Below, piece after piece: positions 24,901-35,800 of a stretch of 64,000 nt of DNA. The first letter of the stretch is position 1. Every line of letters begins with the position of its first letter. The stretch is from contig SAUG01000009.1 of assembly GCA_011316305.1 (NCBI GenBank), forward strand, positions 496,001 to 560,000, read 5' to 3'. Below the pieces are notes generated by a model. The model had not been told where the DNA came from, made no database searches, and was given only the letters and a program-made list of their open reading frames with translations. The position numbers were made by a program, and so were the translations under genes. This stretch comes from Rusavskia elegans. Lineage: Eukaryota > Ascomycota > Lecanoromycetes > Teloschistales > Teloschistaceae.

Positions 24901-27900
24901 TAGTAGCTTTGCCTCTTTACTCTGGGCATTGTAATTAGATGGCCATTGTAGTATTGGGAGACCGAGGCGACGCAGCGAGTCGCCTGGCTCATATAATTCC
25001 GAGATACGGTACCTCTGTTCCGAAGGCTTGCCTTCCAAAAGCTCTGCTGGACACACGGGCGTACTTTTCAGGCGTTCCCGATCCTGAGTCGGGACATCAT
25101 CCCAAACTGAAGCAAGGTACTTGATCAAATCCACATGGCTCCATTGCTGTGACGATCCACTCATAAGTCTATCAAAGACAACACCAATCTCCAGCGTTTT
25201 GCGCACCTATAGACTATTAGTCTCTTGCAATATCGACTATGGTTCATTGACCTATCGATGTTCACTCACTCCTAAAGTGGTCAGGAAACCCTCCTTGACG
25301 TTGGGTAGGGGGATGATGACGGGCAAGTCTGCAAAGAGCGTGACCGACGAGAAGTAAGTTTCGGATGGTTTCTTCATGCCCTGCTTTGTGGGTATGATTC
25401 TTTGATTCTCTAATAGCGCCGTCATACTTGTCTTCGAATCTTGACTCATGCCAGACCAGTTTTTCGAGAGAGCTTTGAGGACGTTGCCTGCAAAAGTAGG
25501 ATTGGTCTCAATATTCTGCTCTGAGGTAAGTTGTCCATTAGCTTTAGAGTCCACCAACCATTGCAGCCACTTCAGAGGATCCAACTCTCGAAAGCCTAAT
25601 GCATCAGTATCGAACTTGCTGAGCTTCTTCGTATACTTGAAGGGAATGGTGGATGGTGGTACGGGCATGTCGGGCGGTATCTTATCAGGATTGATGTGTT
25701 CTTTCACCTCATTCAAAGCAATAATTTGAGTCGGCACTACTTCTTCATCACTAGCGACCGTTGCGTTAAGAACCGACCGGATCTCTCGCTGATCGATCGT
25801 GTTTGCTCGAGCTTTCGTGGCAAGGTATGTAAGGAGTTGTTGCTGGGTTGCCCATCAGTGCCGAGCCAAGGCGGTGGGTGCTTTTGACTTACCAGCTGGA
25901 CGGGGGTCCGTGTCTTCTTGCTCTTCTCCAGTATCGTTACAATATCCATAATCTGAACGTCGCTCAGGACGTCACCCGCTCTCAGTCTCTTGATCAGACC
26001 AAATTGAAGAAGGGGTTCCGGCACAATCGGTAGCTCTTCGACAAAGCTCATATCATCCGGAGAAACGCGGACATTGTCGAGGGGTACGAAGCCTCTGCTT
26101 GAAATAAGACTGAAGTCTTTCCCGCAGTTCCAAAAAGCATTTTGGATATAGCTTCCCACATCAGACAATGGCGTTGTGGAGCTCCAATCGAAGCTTGCAC
26201 TGTTGTAAGTTAGAGAGGCTCTCATATCAGCTTGCGCAATAAAACGGTGGCAAAGTCGTTCTACCAGGGCAAAATATTGAATACATGTGATGAGCAATTG
26301 AAGACATCGCAGTTGCGGTATCGAACGCTTCTCGTGCAAGGAGAACAACACTCGTTGTTCAACATACAATAGCAGATGGTTGAAGTGTAAATCGGCAGCA
26401 TTCGTAGTATCGACTGCTTGGCAACCGGAAGAAATCATACGTACTATAGCCATTTGACAGCTGGTAAGACGTCTTGAAGCTCATGGGGTGCAAGAACTTT
26501 CCTCTCGGTCATTCCGGGATACTTGGACAATTGTTCTTGCAGGTCCGTGGTCGCAGACGACCAACTAATCCTAGACACGATGCCGGCGGCTCGAAGGAGC
26601 TCAGTGTTCCATTCCTTTATATGCTTGCTATTAAGATCAAGCTGCTCTCGTTCAACCGTTGGTACAAGGGCCGGGATCTCCAAATGCGCTGCGAGTCCAG
26701 TCGCTAACGGACGTTAGTGTAGCACAGAGGTGCAATCATGTGGCAGGGCGAGCATTGCATGTTATTGATAATAGCTCTGAACTTACTTTGAGAGGTTGTG
26801 AACCCAATGTAGATGTGACCCTTGTTTCCCGGTACCACAGACTTGAACAACTTCGATGCTACAGTAGGCTCATTCGAGCTAGAAGCAGCTTGTTCTTCGT
26901 ACGATTGGGCCAAGAACGACACCGTAGTAGCCTTTGGCGGCGACTTCTTCCTCAAACGCAAGAATTCAGCTCCCAGTTCCCGGTTGACATTGGTAGAGAT
27001 GGAAGCCTTGTTAATGTGGAAAAAGGCCTTGTGCCTCGATGTAGCTGTCATATCCTGCACTATCGCATTCGCCGCCGACTTTTCATCCTGCTCCCGTTTG
27101 GTGCTGTTCTGGCTTGGAGTGTCAAGCTTTCTCTTGAAGAAGGAGAACACGGATTTTGTCGTAGTTTCCAACGTTGCATTGATGTCAAGACCACTTCGCA
27201 AACTCGATGTCGATTCTAGAGCTTTCATCCATTCCGCTTCAAGTTGAACGGCCTGCCGAGCTACCTGGCTGACACGCATGAGCTTGTCAGAGGTCGACTT
27301 GTTGAAATCGGCCGGAACCCGGAGATCAACGGGATCTGCTATGGATTTGGTGAGGCGCAACATCCGCCAATCGTCAATGAACAGTTCTATTGACTGTAGC
27401 TTTACAAAAGTCATGCTACCGGCAAGAAATTCACAGAGGGAGGATAACTCGTGGCCGTAAGGGATGGAGGATCCAGCATCACGGGCAGGGAGTTGGAAAA
27501 CAGTTTCAGTGGTCTGGGGAGACCTGAAGCGCTTGGTGCGAAGATCGTTATCCTTCCAATAGAATTCCAGAGCTTCTGAACCTGATGATATGTAAGGTCT
27601 CTCTGATATACTGAAGACGCTGTAGAAGCCGACCCCAAAAGCCCCAATTTTATCCTCGTCCGGGTTACCCGATGAAATCTCTTGCAGCCGCGCCCAATCG
27701 TCAGGTCCGAAGACATGGCCGTTGTTCTCTATCACCCACTGACTGACGGTATGATTGCGCAGAACATGTTTCAAACGGGTCGAAGGGTCATCGGACTGCG
27801 GAGTTGGCACGCGTGTGGACGGATTCGTTTCGATCTTGATGACGACTCGCGAGGCGGCAGCATCGGCGGCGTTCTGGATCAGCTCCCTCAACGTAGACCA

Positions 27901-28023
27901 TGGACGCGAGTATCGAGAGAGCTGCTTGTCGATGAGACTCCGTTTGTTGACGGTCACAGCTCGGTCTTCTCCTATTTCCACAGCTTGAGCGCGGAGAGCG
28001 TTATGATCCACACCTGCCACCAT
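21917..28023 (-). CDS. Giant GHKL-ATPase protein (DUF3684-like) with C-terminal HExxH motif
   Basis: Function unknown. Eight minus-strand exons: 28023-26787, 26703-26445, 26199-25893, 25842-25270, 25206-24423, 24316-23800, 23595-22681 and 22607-21917; every phase closes, giving 1760 aa. The N-terminus is an Hsp90/sacsin-like ATP-binding fold: N-box LRELIQNAADAA (about 45-56) and glycine box DKIGAFGVGFYS (about 124-135). The middle matches what I know of the fungal DUF3684 family (VPTVERE, FLGDGGD, FVDFGKEAE, CGSKHEPT). Residues about 1340-1480 are a charged coiled-coil-like stretch. Near the C-terminus is HELAHNIEGDH (about 1679-1689), an HExxHxxxxxH zinc-protease-like motif, followed by an Ala/Pro-rich tail. 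The start MVAGVD is preferred to an upstream in-frame Met because conserved sequence begins there. Intron 2 (26200-26444) is unusually long at 245 bp. Confidence 0.85.
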
Positions 28024-28464
28024 GTTGGTTGTCCGAGATATTGACGATGGTCGAGAGTGCGAAGCCTTAAACCTTGCACCTATTCCACTCTTCACATAGA
28101 TTCCAAGCTTTTGCCGTTGCTGTGGGCCATAGGCTTTATGAACAGAAGGGACGTGTAGAAGAGGAAATAAAGTACCAGAGTGGCGGATGTCGAGGTCTCG
28201 TAAAGCTAATAAATAGCGAGACATGTGACACTGTTGACATCACGCGTAGTGATATGAGTCGTCACGTACCACACAGGCCCTCTGGTGGCAACGATCATTC
28301 AACACACCTGGTGCGTCTTAGAAGTTGAGGTTAGCTTCACGCTCAGAGTTGTGGACTGCCGTACTGGTAAATACTAATTACGGCAGACTCTTAGTGGATC
28401 AGCGCACATCTCAGCCTTGCTGCCTTGTAGCCGAACACAATCATCGATAACATCAACTCGGGTT
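28024..28464. promoter_or_regulatory. Divergent promoter, giant GHKL gene and MSS1
   Basis: These 441 bp separate two genes transcribed away from each other, so both promoters must lie here. No TATA box or known factor site stands out. An in-frame minus-strand extension of the GHKL ORF reaches 28224 but lacks family similarity and is taken as leader sequence. Confidence 0.45.
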
Positions 28465-30372
28465 ATGAGTATTCGTAGGTACTGTAATGTCTCGCAGTAT
28501 CTACAAAAAGTTAATGCAAGCACGAGACTACTGTCCAGAAGATGCGGGGTATCCTTGTCACAAACTTCGACCACCGTTTTGCCAGCAGGCTTGAACCAGA
28601 TAAAACGTCCTCAACGTCCGTCGTTTCCGCCTAATACGAAAAAGCTAAGTACAAGCAATACTGCCTATGTTCACGATGAACCGACTATTTTTGCTCTTTC
28701 GACCGCCCCAGGTAAATCAGCTATTGCTATCATAAGGATTTCTGGGCCGGCTTGTCTAAAAGTACGCTTCTATATCTCGTAACCATACACATCCCGGTAA
28801 CGACTCTTAGATCTATCAGCGTCTATGCCCTGGTCAGCCAATTCCAAAGCCTCGCTATGCCACGCTTCGAACCTTGTACCACCCTCGCAGTGCAGCTGAA
28901 GTGCTGGACTCCGGAGCATTGGTCTTGTCTTTTCCAGCCCCTCACACAGCAACTGGAGAAGACATTCTAGAATTACACACTCACGGGGGCAACGCGGTGG
29001 TGAAAAGTGTCCTCAGTGCAATCCCGCTGGCTGCTGAAAGCAATAGTATCAGGTCGGACGCGTTGAACATTCGTTATGCCGAGCCGGGAGAATTTACCCG
29101 TCGCGCTTTCTACAACAATCGTCTTGATCTGACACAGGTGGAGGCTCTTGGAGATATTCTAACGGCCGAAACCGAACAACAGCGGCGGATAGCTGTAAAA
29201 GGCTCTTCGAATGTACTTGCACGGCAATACGAGTCATGGAGACAACAGCTCCTGTACGCCCGTGGGGAGCTCGAAGCTCTGATCGACTTCTCGGAGGACC
29301 AACACTTCGATGAGTCACCAAGCAGACTAATTGAATCAGTCACGAAGCATATCGTTGACCTCAAAGCCAAACTACAGGCCAGTATCGAGAATGCATCGCG
29401 AGGCGAGCTTTTAAGAAATGGCATTGCGATTGCTCTTATTGGAGCGCCTAATGCTGGCAAAAGCTCGCTGCTTAATTGCATCGTTGGAAGAGAAGCTGCG
29501 ATCGTTAGTAACGAAGCTGGAACCACCCGTGATGTCATCGACGTCGCTGTTGACATTGGAGGTTTCTACTGCAAATTCGCCGACCTTGCCGGTCTCAGAG
29601 AACAGTTTCCCAACCAGGAGGTTACGATCGGGAGTATTGAGCAGGAAGGAATGCGAAGAGCCAGGGAGCGAGCTTTAATTGCTGACGTTGTTGTTGCTGT
29701 CCTCTCAATCGAACCACCGTGCAACGAGGATGGTCCTGGCATATCCACAGTCAATGTTGACCCTGAAGTTGCAGCAACCCTGCGGCTCTGCGATACCGAG
29801 AAGCAGGCTGTCGTATATGTCATCAACAAGATTGATCTGCTGAAACCCAATGAAGACATGCAGACCCTGCATGGTTTGCTCGAGAAGAAAATATCCGATG
29901 GAGACCTGCCGCCATCTCCACTGCCAATCTCTGCCATCGCATGCATAACGGATCAGCATCGGCGTCGAAGTTCTGATGGTGTGCAACACCTGCTGAAAAG
30001 CTTGAGTGTGCTATTTAGAGACTTAACCGCAACCCCAGGTGTGGATTCTGGAGCCTGGGAAAGTTCTCTGGGTGCAACGGAACGCCAAAGACTGCTCTTG
30101 GAGCAGTGCTTGAATGATGTTCAGACATTTCTCGATCAAGCCCATCGTGATCCAATCGACGAAGAACTCGAAACCGAGAGTGTAGATCTTGTCCTTGCAG
30201 CTGAAAGCTTGCGATCTGCTGCCAATGCTCTGTCACGTATGACAGGATCAGGGGAAGCGGCTAATGTCGAAGAAGTCTTGGGTGTTGTCTTTGAAAAGTT
30301 CTCACAACCATTCATTGACTTCTCACATTCATCAATACTGACCGCTTTTTCAGGTTCTGCGTCGGGAAATGA
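28465..30372 (+). CDS. MSS1: Mitochondrial tRNA modification GTPase (MnmE/GTPBP3 family)
   Basis: With MTO1 it installs the 5-taurinomethyl/carboxymethylaminomethyl group at wobble U34 of mitochondrial tRNAs. Exons 28465-28761, 28811-30297 and 30354-30372 give 600 aa. There is a basic presequence (residues 1-65), a TrmE N-terminal domain (TIFALSTAPGKSAIAIIRISG; GEFTRRAFYNNRLDLTQVEA), and a helical domain with inserted G domain: G1 GAPNAGKSS, G2 GTTRD, G3 as DLAGLRE (DTAG is more usual), G4 NKID. The last exon is only 19 nt and supplies FCVGK-stop, the family's invariant C-terminal motif with its cysteine. Without this 56-bp intron (30298-30353, branch TACTGACC, weak donor GTTCTC) the frame would run on to 30784 and lack that motif. 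GTPase and localisation are family knowledge. Confidence 0.92.
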
Positions 30373-31045
30373 TGAAACTCGATTGACCATCGCGACGAAT
30401 CTAGCTCAGGCTTCGAAATCGCTTTTCGGCTTCAATCTCCGGGTCCAGTCTATCGACGTGGCATCTCAGCCTTCGTGGCCGTTGCTGATATTCATAGATC
30501 ACAAGACCTTCTCGACCGACATAGTGAGGCGGCATCTTTCGCTTCTCGTTGCCGCTCCTCTCGAATTCTACCTTGAGGCCGCATGTGCACGCGACATCCG
30601 CTCCCCACACCAGTCTTGCGGGTCCGGGTTCAGCGCTGCATTAGAAGCCGCAACTCTACCCCACAAGTTACCCCAAGATTCGCAAATTGCCCGGATCATG
30701 ATCACCTCAGAGGAGCGGTCGAGAGTGATTTCCCCCAAACCCCCACACCCCGCAAAGGATGAGAAACCTTCCGTACAAATATAGGCTCGGCTCGTTCAGT
30801 ATGACAGCAAGCGCTTGTATATTCCCTCAAGCCTGGACTGCAAATACGGTAGCTAATAGCGAAGCTTACACGCTTTAGCAGGCTGACCGGAGATCTCCCT
30901 CGGAAATGCTGCAAACCGGCTGTAGCACGCATGCCGCACGCTGGTCCGCTCAGGGAGATAATCCTTTTTATAGAGACGCAAAAACCGGGCATTATCGATC
31001 TTCACTTTTAAGAATGGATTCCACCTTACACAGAAGTCAGTGGAG
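30373..31045. other. 3' flank of MSS1 and promoter of the next gene
   Basis: If intron 30298-30353 of MSS1 is retained, the frame continues to a stop at 30782-30784, adding 161 codons after Lys-495 of the spliced part. That extension has no family similarity, and I take it as untranslated sequence. The rest is intergenic. Confidence 0.5.
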
Positions 31046-31663
31046 ATGAATTGCTCACATCTTCTCACAGTCATCACCTGCCTCCTCTTCGTATCAAAGC
31101 CCCTCCTTGCAGTCCCGTTCAAAGATGCCTCTTCAGAAGTCGCAGCAAAATCCATCTCGGCCCTTACGCTGCGCTCGACCACGCACCTTCCTCCGCACAC
31201 TTCCCAACCAATTCACCCCAGCCCGCGATTGAAGTCGCGTGCTAATTGGCGAACCGTGGCCACAATCGTACATTTCGACTCCCTAGCTTACGGCCTTCGC
31301 TTCTCAGGGTACACCCAAACCCTGCCGATCAAGACGGCTACACTTGCCCTAGGAGCCATCTATTTCGACATCAATTTCAGCCTGACGCCCTACGGCCGAT
31401 GGTACAATCTTCCCCCCCAGTCGCGCGTCCTCCTTCGAGCAGGAGACATGTATCTCCTTTTTGTGGCCGCGGACTCATCGATGACGGTGCCGTGGGCGCT
31501 AGTAAAGGAGTGGGCCAGAATAATGGAAAGGATGATAGATCTCGGAGGGTTCGTGGGCTTCTACACCGCCAGTTTCCAACGTTTGGTCGGTGAGCATATG
31601 ATTGATTACTGGGTGACGACGGGGATTGGGAGTCCGGCATCGATAGCAGCTGCGGCGGCATGA
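31046..31663 (+). CDS. Small secreted protein, unknown function
   Basis: A single-exon 205-aa protein. A signal peptide is clear (MNCSHLLTVITCLLFVSK, cleavage likely after PLLA, about residue 22). The mature part has few cysteines, which argues against a knottin-like effector. Its C-terminal half reads ALGAIYFDINFS...WALVKEWARIMERMIDLGGFVGFYTASF. This WxxVKxxAxxMxxMxxxGFxGxY pattern recurs, as I know it, in many uncharacterised secreted fungal proteins. The start is ATG 31046, since the sequence before it lacks hydrophobic character. Codons shift from C-ending to G-ending along the gene. It is probably extracellular; no enzymatic motif is visible. Confidence 0.7.
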   Translation: MNCSHLLTVITCLLFVSKPLLAVPFKDASSEVAAKSISALTLRSTTHLPPHTSQPIHPSPRLKSRANWRTVATIVHFDSLAYGLRFSGYTQTLPIKTATLALGAIYFDINFSLTPYGRWYNLPPQSRVLLRAGDMYLLFVAADSSMTVPWALVKEWARIMERMIDLGGFVGFYTASFQRLVGEHMIDYWVTTGIGSPASIAAAAA

Positions 31664-31732
31664 AATTGTCCCTTTGATCGGCGGAGTAACTTCTTTCCTA
31701 TGTGTAGCAATTGATGAAACGGGCCGAGCACC

Positions 31733-31758
31733 TTTCTTCTTCTTCTTCTTCTTCTTCC
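31733..31758. repeat. (CTT)n microsatellite
   Basis: About eight uninterrupted TTC/CTT triplets lie downstream of the small secreted protein gene. Confidence 0.9.
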
Positions 31759-32469
31759 GATCGCTCCGCGCATGTGTCTTACGGTTCAAGGTGTGCGATG
31801 CCTATCTTGCCATCCAGTACATGTGGTCGGGTAACCAAGCATCCCCTATTGAGAAAGGGCTGTGGCGTCCTATAACCTTTCCCCCCCTCCCTTAATAAAA
31901 CCACCTCCATGACATCGTAACAGCGACGTACGTCAGGCGTGCTCTTCTCAATACTTGTATACCATAGATACTCCGAGCTCCATTCTTCCGAACTCCAGAT
32001 CGCGATCTTGGTGTCATCCTCACTTCGCAAAGGACAATATTTCCAAGACTGTCTAATCCGTGTGTCTGTTTGTCGTGCAGACCATACGCCATGCTTTTGT
32101 AATATCATTCCCCCTACTCACCTCATGAACCCCAATAGAAAGAGATCAGCGTCGGCTATAGCTGCTGGCACTTCAGGACATACATACAGTTGAAGAGCCC
32201 TAGTATCTGTAGGATCCACTCGATTCGCTACCTAAGAAACTGCACCATGATGTTTATATACACTTGAATTGAATCTCCTGACAACAAGATACCAATGCCA
32301 TCCGTTATGACATCGACGAATGTACAGTTACTTGACGCCGTCGTAAAAAAGGGGAGGGACTCGTTGGGTTAGTGTCGGAGGATCTTCGGTTGACGGAAGG
32401 GCTTCTTGCTTTTAATGGGCGTTTTGGTAAATTGGGGCTACAGGGCTGGTAGGTTTCTGATGTCCACTC

Positions 32470-32612
32470 GATGTTGATGGCATGTTGATTGGATGTTGAT
32501 GTGATGTTGATGGGATGTTGATGGGATATTGATAGGATGTTAATAGGATGTTGTTAGGATGTTGTTAGGATGTTGATGGAATGTTGATGGGATGTTGAAA
32601 TGATGTTCAGAT
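32470..32612. repeat. Minisatellite of GGATGTTGAT-like units
   Basis: About 14 imperfect tandem copies of a 10-12-bp unit (GATGTTGATGG and variants GATGTTAATAG, GATGTTGTTAG) lie 250-400 bp beyond the stop of the helicase-AAA gene. Variants fall in blocks: the GTTGTTAG form is in the middle and the TTGATGG form on both sides. That fits slippage or unequal exchange. Confidence 0.9.
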
Positions 32613-32865
32613 CATGTTCGCATAGACGATTTGTTTTGTGGTTGTTGGAATATAATATAATTTGAGAAGGAACTGGAGCCTCTACGAAAACCGTAATCGA
32701 AATTATTTTTGGTAGTTGATGACCTTGTACCCCTGAAAATTCCCTTTGAATGTGGTTGTCCCTACGCCATACAACATACTTCCTCAGGGCCCTTGCTCTA
32801 AGTATCAAACCAAGATATCTTAAATCCCACGTCCCAACCCCAAGATCAAAAGCCTCTACATCACA

Positions 32866-35800
32866 TCACATCCCCAACTGCCGATCCGAAACAAAATGAC
32901 TCCCACCCGCACATCGATATCCCGAAGCTTGCTTGATCCAGCGAAACCCCGCAACACAAACACCCATCTCCCTCAATTTCCTCTGCGCCTTGACTTCCTG
33001 CTCTTTCCTATTCCTTACTTTCTCCAATTCCGCAAAAACCCTCTCCCTCTCCATTCGCGCTCGATGTTCCGCCAGCCTTGCCGCTTCGTGTCGCCGTTTG
33101 AGCTCCTCTCTTTCGGCGGCATCTTTAGCTTGCTGCTTCGCTAGACGATTGAGAGCGGATTTCCTTTCGGCTTCGAGGGCTTTGGCTTTGGCGAAGGCTT
33201 TTTCTCGGGCCTGGAGGTCGGCGGTTTCTTGGCGCTGTCTTGCGTCTTGGGTTTGCGCGTCGAGTTGGAGTTGGTTCCAGATTTCGTCGGAGACTCCCGG
33301 GTCTCGCGATGGGAAGTCAGCAGAGGAGGGGGGTTGATCGGTTTGAGCTGATGCCTGTGGGTCAGTGCTCGGGTCTTCTGTGCTCGCGTCGTTCGTATTG
33401 GGGTTCTTGGCTGTGGATGGCGGAGCACCCGACGCCCATGGAGGTCGTGGGTCGGCCGTTGCGGTTTTAGCACGAGGTAGGATCTCGATGCTTGTGTTGG
33501 GCATGTTGGCAGATCGAACCTGCCTTTCATGGAGCATTGTTTTCGTCAAGCGTAGGGCATCCTCCCCAGCAAGCGTCAGCGTTAGCGTTCCCCCTGAGAC
33601 TGGTTGGCGATAGACAAATCCAAGCATCGTTTTGGCGAGTGTCTCCACCTCTCTGCCGTTGCCAAACGACGGTAGTGCTGCCAGTTGCTTGAAGAGGTCG
33701 CACATGCTTCGGTAGGTGCTGCTGCCGATATCATCCAAAGTGGGAATGGCGACATGCTTTTGTCCAAGCTTTTTCGCAAGGAGTTCGATGCAGTGTTCTG
33801 GCGACATGTTCTGGAAAATGATCTCCTCCGGGAATCGACTCGTAAGGCCTGGATTGGTGGAGATGAGCTTATTGATGTCTTTGTCATATCCGGCTAAGAT
33901 GACAACAATCTTGTTGAGATATTGAGGTTTCGTAAGCTGATCTACGAGCTCGTTGGTAGCCTCAGCAGCAAAATGACCTTCGGATAACCTGTAAGCTTCA
34001 TCGATGAAAAGTATTTTCCCTAGCGCTTTCTCAAGTTGAGCCACTGTTTTTGGGCCTGTGTGACCGACGTATTGACCAACAAGATCTGACGCAGAGCATT
34101 CGAAAACCTCAGCACTCGAGAGGAAACCCATGTCGTAGTACACCTGGCCCATTTTGCGTGCGGTAGTCGTTTTCCCAGTCCCTGTGAAGATGTCAGCAAC
34201 AAAGAGGACATCAAAACCGAATGCTTTAGTTGGTGAATGACATGTCACGTACCTGGGGGCCCTTTGAAAAGGAAGTTCATGGGTATCTGGCCTCGCGGGT
34301 CGATATCACGGGCTTTCATACCCTGAACGATCTGCTGGTACCCAGCTAATTTGGCTATGATATCTTCGCACCCTACGGTATCTCCGAACAGTACTTTGAG
34401 ATTGTCGTTGGCATGTTTAACCCGGTCAAACTCGGGATCGAAGTCTTGCTGCTCGAATACAAAATCGAACGAGCGCTCGGCGACCGGTTTTGCATTCTGT
34501 CGTTTCTGAAAGCGATCCTTGGCTGAACCCAGGAGGTTCTCGACCTCACCAGCGTTACCGAAATGTGGTCGGATCTTGGAACGATTGAGGACTTCCATAG
34601 CAACTATCATTGCATCATCAGTTGCATCAACGTCCTGCTGTTTCATTTTGCTTTCCAGGATAGCGCGAAGCTCGGGCTCGGAGAAGTCATCGAACTGAAA
34701 GGCGTCTTCGATCCGGAATCTGGAGCAATGCATCAGCAAAACGAAGGATCTTCAATCAGCAAAACATTCTAGTCACCTTCGAGATAAACCTGGGTTGACG
34801 TTGCGGAACATTGTCTCCATCTTATCCCTATACCCAAGCAGTAAGACACACCGGTCTTCCCCAGGTACGCTTTGGACCTCGGCGACTATTGTATCAATAA
34901 CACCGGTCTTAAAGGAATCGCTCCGATTGCCACCGCCGTCATTCCCGGTGTAAAGCATGTAGGCTTCGTCGATTATTAGGACTTTACCGACTGCTGATGC
35001 AAGAATTGCTTTTGTGTTGCTTTCAGATTGACCAAGATACTGACCAACAAAATCAGAAGGATTTTTTGCCACGACTGGGAGTCCTAATTAGCCGTGTTTC
35101 AAGCACCACTGCAATATATCTCACCTTCGCCATTGCTCAGAAGTCCTAAGTCTGCGAGGATCTGCCCATATAGCTTAGCCACGGAAGTCTTCCCTGTTCC
35201 TGGATTGCCCAGAAAGACTCGATTGAGCGAGACTTCGATGGGCTCCTTTTCTTTCAATTCGCGCTGGTAGTTCGTCACAATACGCTGAACCATGACATGC
35301 AGCGAATCCTTTACCGCTTGCAGACCTGTAAGACCTTGGACCTTCTGCCATGCAGTGCTTGTATGAATGGCCTCCAAGGAGGGCTCCGGGCCAATGAGAT
35401 CCTCCTTAGAAAGCCAGAAATCGTTAGGCATTTGCCCCTGCTTCCTTTCATGTTTTAGACGATCTGCTTGACGCTCAGTGATCTTGGAGAAAACGATCTC
35501 CAAGGCTCTGGCATTGCCAAACCCAGGAAGACCTCTGCCTCTACCGACCCGTCTGACCGCTACCCGCATGTACAACCCATCGTGTCCGCCCTCGATCTTC
35601 ATCTTGCCATCCCATTTCTTATGGATTTGCTGTTGCAAGAACCACAACAGCTCAAAGTCTTTGTAATCCTCGAATCTTAGACGATAGGGTATTCGACTTG
35701 GCAGACCCGGATTGTGCTCAAAAAAATTCTCCATCTCTCGGCTGTAGCCTGCGACGATGAATACAATCTTTCCCACATTATTTTCCATTTCAGCTAGCAA

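Larger units (their letters stand above)
31664..32865. other. Intergenic between the secreted protein and the helicase-AAA gene
   Basis: The 1.2 kb between two convergent genes holds two simple repeats (listed separately) and no protein-like frame. Confidence 0.5.

Noticed and set aside
26200..26444. Open minus-strand frame suggesting a continuous exon in the GHKL gene
   Set aside because: Reading on from the previous exon meets a stop at once. Splicing GTACGT to CAACAG joins AVKWLY to ASFDWSSTTP in phase and fits the family, so this is an intron.
30373..30784. C-terminal extension of MSS1 as a new domain
   Set aside because: The spliced form ends with the invariant FCVGK-stop. The extension shows no motif and is best read as 3' untranslated sequence unless intron retention is proven.
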